Under the pieces are notes generated by a model that made no database searches, was not told the origin of the DNA, and saw only the letters and a list, made by a program, of their open reading frames with translations. Of a stretch of DNA of 9,835 nt, positions 1 through 5,584 are shown in pieces. The translations under genes were made by a program, and so were the position numbers. The stretch lies in NCBI GenBank assembly GCA_021826485.1, contig JAKAZX010000123.1:1-9835 (forward strand), in the 5' to 3' direction. The first letter of the stretch is position 1, and each line of letters opens with the position of its first letter. Source of the stretch: Pseudomonadota bacterium (GTDB taxonomy: Bacteria; Pseudomonadota; Alphaproteobacteria; Acetobacterales; Acetobacteraceae).

Positions 1-329
1 GTCAGCGCCGTGCCGAGCCGGGCGAGCAAGCGGCCGACCAGCGGCAGCGGCGGCAGCGCGTCGCGCCCCGCGGCGAGGGTGCGCACGACCGGATCGTCGT
101 TCAGCGCGCGCAGCCACGGCGCCGCGGGGGCATCGAGGCATTCCAGCAGCGTGCCGCCGAACGTGTCGGCGTTCAGCGTGTAGCGGCCGAGGCTGCCGCC
201 CATGGCCGCGGCGCGGTCCACCACCGCGATGCCGCCATCCAGCCAGTCGCCCAGCAGGCCGGCGCCGGCGGCGCGGATCAGCGGGCCGGTTCCCGCCGGA
301 CCCGCGCCAAGGATCATCGTCTCGAACAT
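1..329 (-). CDS. FAD/NAD(P)-binding oxidoreductase-like protein (partial, N-terminal 109 residues)
   Basis: The gene runs off the left edge of the window, so only the N-terminus is present. It starts MFETMILGAGPAGTGPLIRA, where GAGPAG (residues 8-13) is the dinucleotide-binding GxGxxG turn of a Rossmann fold that normally holds the ADP part of FAD. A second strand, GIAVVDRA near residues 33-40, ends in an acidic residue as expected for binding the ribose. The later segment GGSLGRYTLNADTFGGTLLE is compatible with flavoprotein monooxygenases or reductases, but I cannot name a substrate. The ATG at 329 is chosen because a GAAGG ribosome-binding site lies about 9 nt upstream and the nucleotide-binding motif begins right after it, as usual. 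It is divergent from the FkbM-type gene across a 249-nt gap. Function beyond 'flavoprotein-like' is unknown. Confidence 0.7.
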   Translation of the reverse strand, partial: MFETMILGAGPAGTGPLIRAAGAGLLGDWLDGGIAVVDRAAAMGGSLGRYTLNADTFGGTLLECLDAPAAPWLRALNDDPVVRTLAAGRDALPPLPLVGRLLARLGTAL

Positions 330-495
330 GGACCCGGGCCTTCACCGCGGCAAAGCCGCAGACCGGAGGAACCAGAACGCGTGCGCCGAAGTTTCACGCA
401 GCCTCCTCCTTCGTTCGGCAGTGCTGTCATCGCAAACTGCCGTGGCTCCAGACGCAGCGGGCAACAGTGAAGTTCATCCCACACAGCATCTCGTG

Positions 496-513
496 CGTCA
501 CTCTCAAGTGACG
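496..513. repeat. Inverted repeat, 7-bp arms with 4-nt loop
   Basis: CGTCACT (496-502) and AGTGACG (507-513) are perfect reverse complements separated by CTCA. A second, competing pairing CTCTC (501-505) with GAGAG (515-519) overlaps it, so an RNA from the plus strand could adopt either hairpin. It lies 65 nt upstream of the FkbM-type start. It may be a protein-binding site or a leader RNA structure; the sequence alone does not decide. Confidence 0.45.
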
Positions 514-566
514 GGAGAGAACAGAGCAGTTGTCTAGCATGAAGCAGGCAGGCGGTAACTTGTGGC

Positions 567-575
567 AGGAGGTGA
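567..575 (+). promoter_or_regulatory. Perfect ribosome-binding site for the FkbM-type gene
   Basis: AGGAGGTGA is fully complementary to the 3' end of 16S rRNA. Its GGAGG core ends 6 nt before the ATG at 579. This fixes the start of the methyltransferase gene and predicts strong translation. It is the best Shine-Dalgarno match in the window. Confidence 0.85.
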
Positions 576-578
576 ACC

Positions 579-1322
579 ATGTTGGATATCAAGACCGTCA
601 CGCGACGCGTACCAAAATTCCTGCGGCCGCACTGGCGGCGGACCTATTCGCAGGAGGGCGAGGACATCGTCCTTAACGCGCTGTTCAGCTATTCCCGCCA
701 CGGCGTCTATGTCGATATCGGCGCGCACGATCCGATGGCGTGGTCCAACACCAAGAAGCTCGCCGAGCTTGGCTGGTGGGGGCTGGACATCGACCCGATG
801 CCGGGCACCGCCGCGAAATTCCGCAAACACCGTCCCCGCGACCTGTGCATCGAGGCGGCGATCGACACCGGCGGCGGCGGCGATCCTCTGTCCTACTGGA
901 TGTTTGCCGAGGAACCGCGCTGGAACTGCCTTGCCGCCGCGGCCCCGGCGAACACCCGCGACGGACGGACGTTCCACCCGACCGGGCGGATCGAGGTGCC
1001 GGTGCTGACCATTACCGAGGCGCTGGAGCGGGCGGCGCTGCCGCGGGTCGATCTTGTCAATCTCGACATCGAGGGCGGCGAGGAACACATCCTGCGCGCC
1101 TGGCCCTGGCACCGCTACGTGCCGACCGCGATCTGCGTGGAGATCATCGGCCTGCCCGCCGCCGAGATCGCGCACCTGCCGCTGACGGCGTTCCTGGCCG
1201 AGCGCGGGCTGGTGTTCGCCTCCCAGCTGATCGCCTCGGTGATCTATGTCGAGCGCGAATTCCTTGCGCGTAGCTACCCGAAACCGAACAGCACCGCGCC
1301 GCGGCTGGCCGCCGCCGCGTGA
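579..1322 (+). CDS. FkbM family SAM-dependent methyltransferase
   Basis: A 247-residue protein with the FkbM-type methyltransferase pattern. Residues 24-30 (SQEGEDI) form the family's N-terminal signature. YVDIGAHDP (44-52) is motif I, the S-adenosylmethionine-binding loop. SNT (56-58) and GWWGLDIDP (65-73) follow, with the acidic end of strand 2 positioned to bind the ribose. LVNLDIEGGE (159-168) is the conserved 'D-EG-E' segment of the family. There is no signal peptide or membrane segment, so it is probably cytosolic. FkbM enzymes O-methylate sugars or secondary metabolites and often sit near surface-polysaccharide genes; the acceptor here cannot be read from the sequence. The start is fixed by a perfect Shine-Dalgarno sequence. 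The C-terminus ends in a low-complexity Ala-rich tail. The gene stands alone, divergent from the flavoprotein-like gene and tail-to-tail with the metallohydrolase gene 10 nt away. Confidence 0.88.
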   Translation: MLDIKTVTRRVPKFLRPHWRRTYSQEGEDIVLNALFSYSRHGVYVDIGAHDPMAWSNTKKLAELGWWGLDIDPMPGTAAKFRKHRPRDLCIEAAIDTGGGGDPLSYWMFAEEPRWNCLAAAAPANTRDGRTFHPTGRIEVPVLTITEALERAALPRVDLVNLDIEGGEEHILRAWPWHRYVPTAICVEIIGLPAAEIAHLPLTAFLAERGLVFASQLIASVIYVEREFLARSYPKPNSTAPRLAAAA

Positions 1323-1332
1323 CCCGGCGCGC

Positions 1333-2034
1333 TCAGCCGACGCGCAGCAGGCGCGGCCCGTGCGAATGCAGCCAGGCCACCGCCGCGGCGCGATGCGGGG
1401 TCAGGTCGTCCACCAGCGCCCAGAAGCGCGGGCCGTGGTTCATGTGCCGCAGATGCGCGACCTCATGCGCCGCGACGTAGTCCTGCACCATCGGCGGCGC
1501 CATCACGAGGCGCCAACTGAAGGCGAGATGGCCGCTCGATGCACAGCTTCCCCAGCGGCTGCGGGTGTCCTTGACGGTGATGCGTGCCGGGTGGACCTGC
1601 GCCGCGGCGGCCTTGGCGGCAACCACTTCGCAGAGCGTGCGGCGGGCCTCCGCGCGCAGGAAATCGGCGACCCGGCGAGGCAGGAACGCGGCTTCGCCTG
1701 AGACGACGATCTCCCGCCCCTCCAGGCGCACCCCGGCGCGTGCCTCGGGGGCGTGGCGGATGCGGTGGTCCAGCCCGTGCAGCGGCAGGCGCGCGCCGTC
1801 GGCGAACGGCACCGGCCCCGGCAGGGCGGCCAGCCGGCGCGCGACCCAGTCGGCATTATCCATCAGCAGCGCCATGCCGGCGGTGCGCCCGGCCCGCAGC
1901 GGCAGGGTGACGACGACGGCGCCGCCGCGCGGGTCGATCCGCAGGCTGATGCGCCGCGCCCGCCGGCTGCGCCGCCACTCCACCCGCGCCGGCCCGCCCG
2001 GAAGGCTGAGGATTTCCGATTGCGCCAGATTCAT
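1333..2034 (-). CDS. YgjP/DUF45 family zinc-dependent metallohydrolase
   Basis: A 233-residue protein of the YgjP-like (DUF45, M48-related) family. The zinc site is HEVAHLRHMNHGPRFW (residues 190-205): H190 and H194 of HExxH are ligands, E191 is the catalytic base, and H200 is the likely third ligand. The family hallmark RSRWGSC lies about 30 residues upstream, and the N-terminus has the usual RRSRRARRISLRID strand followed by a VVVTLP strand. No signal peptide is seen, so it is probably cytosolic. The cellular substrate of this family is poorly defined; a SprT-like peptidase role is plausible. ATG at 2034 (MNLAQSEILSL) is chosen because family similarity begins just after it and the open frame further upstream would run into the divergent znuA-like gene. 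No good Shine-Dalgarno sequence precedes it, so the start is less certain than the identity. It shares its promoter region, with a putative Zur operator, with that metal-binding protein gene. Confidence 0.85.
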   Translation of the reverse strand: MNLAQSEILSLPGGPARVEWRRSRRARRISLRIDPRGGAVVVTLPLRAGRTAGMALLMDNADWVARRLAALPGPVPFADGARLPLHGLDHRIRHAPEARAGVRLEGREIVVSGEAAFLPRRVADFLRAEARRTLCEVVAAKAAAAQVHPARITVKDTRSRWGSCASSGHLAFSWRLVMAPPMVQDYVAAHEVAHLRHMNHGPRFWALVDDLTPHRAAAVAWLHSHGPRLLRVG

Positions 2035-2080
2035 GCAGCAACAATTTGGCCCGATCGGCCGCGCCGGGCAATCGCCAAGC

Positions 2081-2110
2081 TTGACGGGCGGTGCGGATTT
2101 CGCGCAGCAT
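2081..2110 (+). promoter_or_regulatory. Candidate sigma70-like promoter for the znuA-like gene
   Basis: TTGACG at 2081-2086 is a 5/6 match to the -35 consensus. With an 18-nt spacer the -10 would be CAGCAT (2105-2110), a weak 3/6 match. Transcription would begin near 2117, inside the putative Zur palindrome, giving a leader of about 24 nt. Alternative -10 sequences inside the palindrome (TATAAC, 2118-2123) lack a good -35. Confidence 0.35.
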
Positions 2111-2125
2111 GTTATATTATAACAT
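2109..2125. promoter_or_regulatory. Putative Zur operator (17-bp perfect palindrome)
   Basis: ATGTTATATTATAACAT is perfectly symmetric around the central T. It matches the known proteobacterial Zur-box core (TGTTATAnTATAACA type). It stands out as an AT island in a very GC-rich region and lies 15 nt upstream of the start codon of a zinc-type solute-binding protein gene, where a bound repressor would block transcription. On the minus strand it contains a perfect TATAAT (2121 down to 2116), a candidate -10 for the divergent metallohydrolase gene, so one dimer could control both directions. The match to Zur is by motif and context; no zur gene is in the window. Confidence 0.8.
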
Positions 2126-2140
2126 TGCCTGTGAGGCCCC

Positions 2141-3040
2141 ATGCTCTCCCGCCGCGCCCTGCTGGGTTCGCTCGCGCCGCTGCCGTTCCTGTCCGTCCTG
2201 CCGGCGCGCGCCGCGGCGCCGTTGCCGGCGGTCGCGACCATCTCGATCCTGGCCGATCTGGTCCGCCAGACCGGCGGCGATGCGGTCGCGCTGACGGCGC
2301 TGGTGCCGCCGGACGGCGACGCGCACACCTACGAGCCCCGGCCGAGCGACCTGACCACCCTGCACGGCGCCGCCCTGCTGGTGGAGAACGGGCTCGGCCT
2401 GGAGGGCTGGATGGACCGGCTGCGCGGCGCGTCCGGCTTCGCCGGCGTGCGCGTGGAGGCGGCGGCCCAAGTCACGCCCCGCCACTTCACCGAGGACGGG
2501 CGGATCACCATCGACCCGCATGCCTGGCAGGACCCGCGCAACGCCATCCGCTACGTCCAGGCGATCGCCGACGGGCTGACGCGCGCCGCACCGGAGCAGG
2601 CCACGCGATGGCATGCGCGCGCCGCCGACTACGCCGCCGAGATCGCCGCGACCGACCGCTGGATCGCAGCCCGGATCGCCACCGTGCCGCCGGCCAAGCG
2701 CAAGATCGTCACCAGCCATGACGCGTTCGGCTATTACGGCGACCGCTACGGCATCGCGCTGCATTTCGTGGAAGGCCTGTCCACCGACGACGAACCGTCG
2801 GCGAAGGACATGGCGCGGCTGATCGACGACATCCGCGCGCAGGGCATCCGCGCCGTGTTCATCGAGAACATGACCGACCCGCGGCTGATCCGGGCGGTCG
2901 CGCATGACGCGCATGTCATCGTCGGGCCGGTGGTCTATTCCGACGCACTGTCGCCGCCGGGCGGGCCGGCCGACACCTATCTGAAGATGCTCCGCCACAA
3001 CACGACGGCGTTCGTCGTCGCCATGCAGCGCAACGACTGA
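2141..3040 (+). CDS. znuA: Zinc (or manganese) ABC transporter periplasmic binding protein, ZnuA/TroA-like
   Basis: A 299-residue cluster A-I solute-binding protein that captures a divalent metal in the periplasm and hands it to an ABC permease. The four expected metal ligands are visible: H62 in GDAHTYEPRPSD, H127 in DPHAWQDP, H193 in TSHDAFGYYGDRYG and D268 in VVYSDAL. This H-H-H-D set matches TroA/ZnuA rather than the H-H-E-D set of PsaA. The histidine-rich loop typical of enterobacterial ZnuA, usually before the second ligand, is absent. The N-terminus MLSRRALLGSLAPLPF looks like a signal peptide with a twin-arginine-like SRRALLG motif; cleavage is likely near ARA (residues 22-24). A weak TGAGG precedes the ATG. 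The putative Zur operator 15 nt upstream argues for zinc and repression when zinc is plentiful. The permease and ATPase genes are not adjacent, which is unusual, so it must work with components encoded elsewhere. The paralogue name znuA is by similarity. Confidence 0.85.
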   Translation: MLSRRALLGSLAPLPFLSVLPARAAAPLPAVATISILADLVRQTGGDAVALTALVPPDGDAHTYEPRPSDLTTLHGAALLVENGLGLEGWMDRLRGASGFAGVRVEAAAQVTPRHFTEDGRITIDPHAWQDPRNAIRYVQAIADGLTRAAPEQATRWHARAADYAAEIAATDRWIAARIATVPPAKRKIVTSHDAFGYYGDRYGIALHFVEGLSTDDEPSAKDMARLIDDIRAQGIRAVFIENMTDPRLIRAVAHDAHVIVGPVVYSDALSPPGGPADTYLKMLRHNTTAFVVAMQRND

Positions 3041-3105
3041 ACGCGGTTCCATCACAGATTCCTCAACTGGCCTTCGCTCTGCGCGCGGGCCATAAATGCT
3101 TCGCG

Positions 3106-3777
3106 ATGGACACCATCTTCCGCGGCGACCTGATCTCCTCCCGCGGCCGGGCGCTCGCCTGGGCCGACAGCCTGCTGGTCGATCACGGCGTGTTCCGGCT
3201 GGTCTGGAGCAACTTCGCGACCGTGCTGCCCGGCCGGCTCTATCGCAGCAACCATCCGACGCCGCACCGGCTCGCCCGGCTGGTGCGGCGGCACGGCATC
3301 CGCACGCTGATCAACCTGCGCGGCCCGTGCGGCAACGGATCGGACGCGCTGTCGCGGGCGGAGGCGTCGCGGCTCGGTCTCGCCTTCATCGACGCCCCGC
3401 TGTCGAGCGGGCGCGCGCCGCAGCGCGCCGAAGTGCTGAAGCTCGCCGCGGCGCTGCGCGATGCCGCCGAGCCGATCCTGGTCCACTGCAAGTCCGGCGC
3501 CGACCGGGCGGGATTTGCCGCGGCGCTGTTCCTGCTGCTGGAAGGCCGCAGGACGGCGGAGGCGATGCGTCAGCTCTCGCTGCGGCACGGCCACTGGCAC
3601 CGTTCCCGCGCCGGGGTGCTGGACGCGTTCCTGCTGCGCTTCGCGCGCGCGGCCGAAGGGCGTCGGCCGTTCCTCGACTGGCTGGAAACCGAGTATGATG
3701 CGGCGACGCTGGGGGCGGAGTTCCGCTCGGGCCATTTCGCGGATTTCGTGACCCACCGGCTGCTGCGAAGGGAGTGA
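3106..3777 (+). CDS. Dual-specificity/tyrosine-type phosphatase family protein (CX5R)
   Basis: A 223-residue protein with a cysteine-based phosphatase active site: VHCKSGADRAG (residues 126-136) gives the CX5R P-loop with nucleophile C128 and phosphate-binding R134. The segment LPGRLYRSNHPTP (41-53) and GIRTLINLRG (64-73) are typical of the N-terminal half of this fold in bacterial members. D96 (AFIDAPLSS) is a candidate general acid. There is no signal peptide or obvious membrane segment. The substrate is unknown; related folds act on phosphoproteins, phosphoinositides or phosphatidylglycerophosphate. The ATG at 3106 has no good Shine-Dalgarno sequence, and the 65-nt gap after the znuA-like gene holds a weak CATAAA -10-like element at 3091-3096, so translation may start on a short or absent leader. 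The Kdo hydroxylase gene follows after 12 nt, suggesting co-transcription and a possible envelope role, which is inference. Confidence 0.82.
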   Translation: MDTIFRGDLISSRGRALAWADSLLVDHGVFRLVWSNFATVLPGRLYRSNHPTPHRLARLVRRHGIRTLINLRGPCGNGSDALSRAEASRLGLAFIDAPLSSGRAPQRAEVLKLAAALRDAAEPILVHCKSGADRAGFAAALFLLLEGRRTAEAMRQLSLRHGHWHRSRAGVLDAFLLRFARAAEGRRPFLDWLETEYDAATLGAEFRSGHFADFVTHRLLRRE

Positions 3778-3789
3778 CGGAGACTGGCG

Positions 3790-4674
3790 ATGCGAGATGG
3801 GGCGATGCTGTCGCTGCCGATCGCGGCGTGGGAGGGGCCGGTCGAGCCGGCGATGCAGGAAGCGGCGCTGGCGGCGCTGGAGGAAGGGCGGGTGGTCGTG
3901 CTGCCGCGGCTCGCCTTCGCGCCGGCGCCGGCGGAACGGGCGCTGATGGCGGCGGCGACACTGGATGCGACGCGCAAGAACGTCAGCCTCGACCCCGCGA
4001 GCGGGGCGCTGCACGGCACCGCCGTCGAGGGGCCGGCGCGCCAGCATCTGGCCGGCATGCTCGGCCGGTTTGCGCAGCAGAGCACCGCGCTGCTCCACGC
4101 CCTGCTGCCGCGCTACGCGGCGCAGTTGGAGCGTGCGCGCACCAGCTTCCGTCCCGCCGAGATCGCCGGGCGCGCCTATGCCCCGCGCAAGGACGACCGG
4201 CGGCTGCATGTCGATGCCTTCCCCACGCGTCCGATGCGCGGGCGCCGCATCCTGCGTGTGTTCGCCAACGTGGCGCCCGACGGCGCCGAGCGCGTCTGGC
4301 ATGTCGGGGAGGCATTCCCCGATTTCGCGGCGAAGTTCCTGCCGCGCGTGCGCGCCGGCATACCGGGACAGGGCTGGATCATGCAGCAGCTCCGGCTGAC
4401 GCACGGCCGCCGCAGCGCCTACGACTTCATCATGCTGAGGCTGCACGACGCCGCCAAGCTGGATGGCGCCTATCAGGCGGACGGCATTGCCGCGACGTGC
4501 CGCTTTCCGTCCGGCACCGTCTGGCTGTGCTTCACTGACGCCGTGCTGCACGCGGCGATCGCCGGGCATTGTGCGCTGGAGCAGACCTTCCATCTGCCGG
4601 TCGCCGCGATGGCGCGGCCCGAACTGTCGCCGCTGCGCGTGCTGGAGCGTCTGGCGGACCGCGCCCTGGTCTGA
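3790..4674 (+). CDS. kdoO: Kdo hydroxylase (Fe(II)/2-oxoglutarate dioxygenase), KdoO
   Basis: A 294-residue protein of the Kdo hydroxylase family (Pfam Kdo_hydroxy). These enzymes use Fe(II), O2 and 2-oxoglutarate to hydroxylate C3 of the outer Kdo sugar on lipid A, producing Ko (D-glycero-D-talo-oct-2-ulosonic acid), which makes the inner core more acid stable. The conserved block DDRRLHVDAFPTRP (135-148) supplies H140 and D142 of the H-x-D iron site, and SGTVWLCFTDAVLHAAIAG (241-259) supplies the probable distal ligand H254; QTFHLPV (265-271) is another family block. The N-terminal EEGRVVVLPRLAF (31-43) is also typical. No signal peptide, fitting a cytosolic or inner-membrane-face enzyme. 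ATG 3790 has GGAG 7 nt upstream; M6 (3805) is an alternative start. It follows the phosphatase gene by 12 nt. Ko has been reported in Acetobacter LPS, which fits the inferred host group. Confidence 0.85.
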   Translation: MRDGAMLSLPIAAWEGPVEPAMQEAALAALEEGRVVVLPRLAFAPAPAERALMAAATLDATRKNVSLDPASGALHGTAVEGPARQHLAGMLGRFAQQSTALLHALLPRYAAQLERARTSFRPAEIAGRAYAPRKDDRRLHVDAFPTRPMRGRRILRVFANVAPDGAERVWHVGEAFPDFAAKFLPRVRAGIPGQGWIMQQLRLTHGRRSAYDFIMLRLHDAAKLDGAYQADGIAATCRFPSGTVWLCFTDAVLHAAIAGHCALEQTFHLPVAAMARPELSPLRVLERLADRALV

Positions 4675-4688
4675 CGCGCGCCGGTCAG
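4671..4688. repeat. Short inverted repeat spanning two convergent stop codons
   Basis: CTGAC (4671-4675) and GTCAG (4684-4688) are reverse complements around an 8-nt GC-rich spacer. The arms contain the TGA of kdoO and the TGA (read as TCA) of the opposing methyltransferase-like gene. The stem is short and has no T-tract, so a terminator role is weakly supported. Confidence 0.35.
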
Positions 4689-5437
4689 GGGTGGCGGGCG
4701 AGCGCCCAGCTCGTCCCGGCCGCCACGATCTGGAAGGCCGGATCGCTGCGCATGTGCTGCAGGCTGCGGAAATGCTTGACGTGATGCACGTCGTCCAGCA
4801 GCAGCGCGAAGCGGCGGCCGGCCATCATCTCCCGCACGATCTGGAACTCAAGGAAACCCATGCCGCCGGCGGAATCGAGGATGATCAGCGGCGCGTGCTC
4901 GGCATGCGCGGTCAGCAGGCGCGGCAGCAGATCCTCCCCCTCGAACAGCAGCGTGCGGATATCGACCACCTGCTTGCCGCCCTGCATCTGCGGCGGCGCC
5001 GGCGGGCGAAGATCGGGGGCGTCGCCGGCCACCTCGCGTTCGTAGAAGCCGAGCGGATTGTCGAGCGAGTCGATGTAGACGTCCGCTTCCTGGTTCTTCG
5101 GGTCGCGCAGCAGCGCATCTTCCTGCATGTGGGCCCGCGCGCGCGCCAGCGCGACGGTGCGGCCCCAGCGGCAATCGACGAACGGGTAGGGGCGCAGATT
5201 GGCCCGCGCCAGGCACCAATGGGTGAAATTCACCTCGACGGTGACGAAGCGACGCGGCGGGGCGACGGCGTTGAACGCCTCCGCGACGAAGCGCGTGGAG
5301 CCGAGGCCGAGATAGGTCCCGGTCTCGATCGCCACGTCGATCCGGTCCTCGGCGATCAGCGCGCGCAGGTGCTGGCTCAGCACGGGGTCGGCCTTCATGT
5401 CCATCGAGGCGTCAGGCGCCGTCGCGTAGAGTTTCAT
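4685..5437 (-). CDS. Class I SAM-methyltransferase-like protein, function unknown
   Basis: A 250-residue protein (from ATG 5437) with a Rossmann-fold methyltransferase layout. VAIETGTYLGLGSTRFVAEA (residues 35-54) looks like motif I for binding S-adenosylmethionine, and VTVEVN (65-70, E67) like the acidic end of strand 2. Later, LIILDSAGGMGFLEF (184-198) and FALLLDDVHHVKH (209-221) resemble the strand 4/5 region of Methyltransf_24-type proteins, where an aspartate pair plus His often binds a metal. A Pro-rich insert (RPPAPPQ) lies in the middle. No signal peptide or membrane segment. An in-frame ATG at 5476 would add 13 residues (MLRRDAISPRTRS); neither start has a convincing ribosome-binding site, and 5437 is preferred because the added residues look non-conserved. 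Family membership is moderately supported; acceptor substrate is unknown. The gene stands alone, convergent with kdoO, and is 147 nt downstream of the HugZ-like gene. Confidence 0.7.
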   Translation of the reverse strand: MKLYATAPDASMDMKADPVLSQHLRALIAEDRIDVAIETGTYLGLGSTRFVAEAFNAVAPPRRFVTVEVNFTHWCLARANLRPYPFVDCRWGRTVALARARAHMQEDALLRDPKNQEADVYIDSLDNPLGFYEREVAGDAPDLRPPAPPQMQGGKQVVDIRTLLFEGEDLLPRLLTAHAEHAPLIILDSAGGMGFLEFQIVREMMAGRRFALLLDDVHHVKHFRSLQHMRSDPAFQIVAAGTSWALARHP

Positions 5438-5488
5438 GCTGCGTGTCCGCGGCGAAATGGCGTCCCTGCGTAACATCGCTGCGGCGCC

Positions 5489-5536
5489 GCGCGCCAGCCC
5501 GCTCAGCGGCGCGCGGCGCGCGGCGCGCTGGCGGGC
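5489..5536. repeat. GC-rich cruciform-like element with three tandem GGCGCGC heptamers
   Basis: Between the HugZ-like gene and the methyltransferase-like gene. Three perfect tandem copies of GGCGCGC occupy 5508-5528. Outer arms GCGCGCCAGC (5489-5498) and GCTGGCGGGC (5527-5536) pair with one mismatch, and an inner CCGCTCAGCGG (5499-5509) is a tight hairpin. It could slow RNA polymerase downstream of the HugZ-like gene, but there is no T-tract, so I do not call it a rho-independent terminator. Confidence 0.5.
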
Positions 5537-5584
5537 GTAGCGGCGGTGCGCCTTGGCGCGGGTGCCGCAGGCCGGGCGCTGCGA

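Larger units (their letters stand above)
330..578. other. Divergent intergenic region with inverted repeats, no convincing gene
   Basis: This stretch lies between the divergent flavoprotein-like gene and the FkbM-type gene. Its base composition is visibly less GC-rich than the flanking genes. Reading frames that cross it lack recognisable protein features, and I see no tRNA or known riboswitch core. It must hold the 5' regions of both neighbours. It contains an inverted repeat GCCGAA/TTCGGC (385-390 with 414-419) and a tighter one at 496-513, described separately. No clear sigma70 -35/-10 pair is visible; TAGCAT at 535-540 is a weak -10 candidate for the plus-strand gene. Confidence 0.6.

Noticed and set aside
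496..540. Possible glycine-type riboswitch because of the GGGAGAGA string
   Set aside because: The other conserved aptamer blocks (a GCCGAAGG-like segment in the right place) are missing, and the downstream gene is not a glycine gene.
539..676. Small plus-strand frame beginning MKQAGGNLWQEV upstream of and overlapping the FkbM-type gene
   Set aside because: No ribosome-binding site, overlaps the methyltransferase gene out of frame, and no conserved features.
2049..2069. GCCCG/CGGGC inverted repeat near the YgjP-like start, considered as a terminator or operator
   Set aside because: Five-base arms are common by chance at this GC content, there is no T-tract, and it lies in a 5' region.
2035..2328. 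N-terminal extension of the YgjP-like gene
   Set aside because: The extension would cross the putative Zur operator and run into the znuA-like coding region; family similarity starts just after 2034.
3052..4593. A 513-codon open frame on the minus strand, antisense to the phosphatase and kdoO genes
   Set aside because: Arg/Gln/Pro-rich translation without any recognisable domain; long antisense frames are expected in GC-rich DNA, and the plus strand carries two proteins with clear catalytic motifs.
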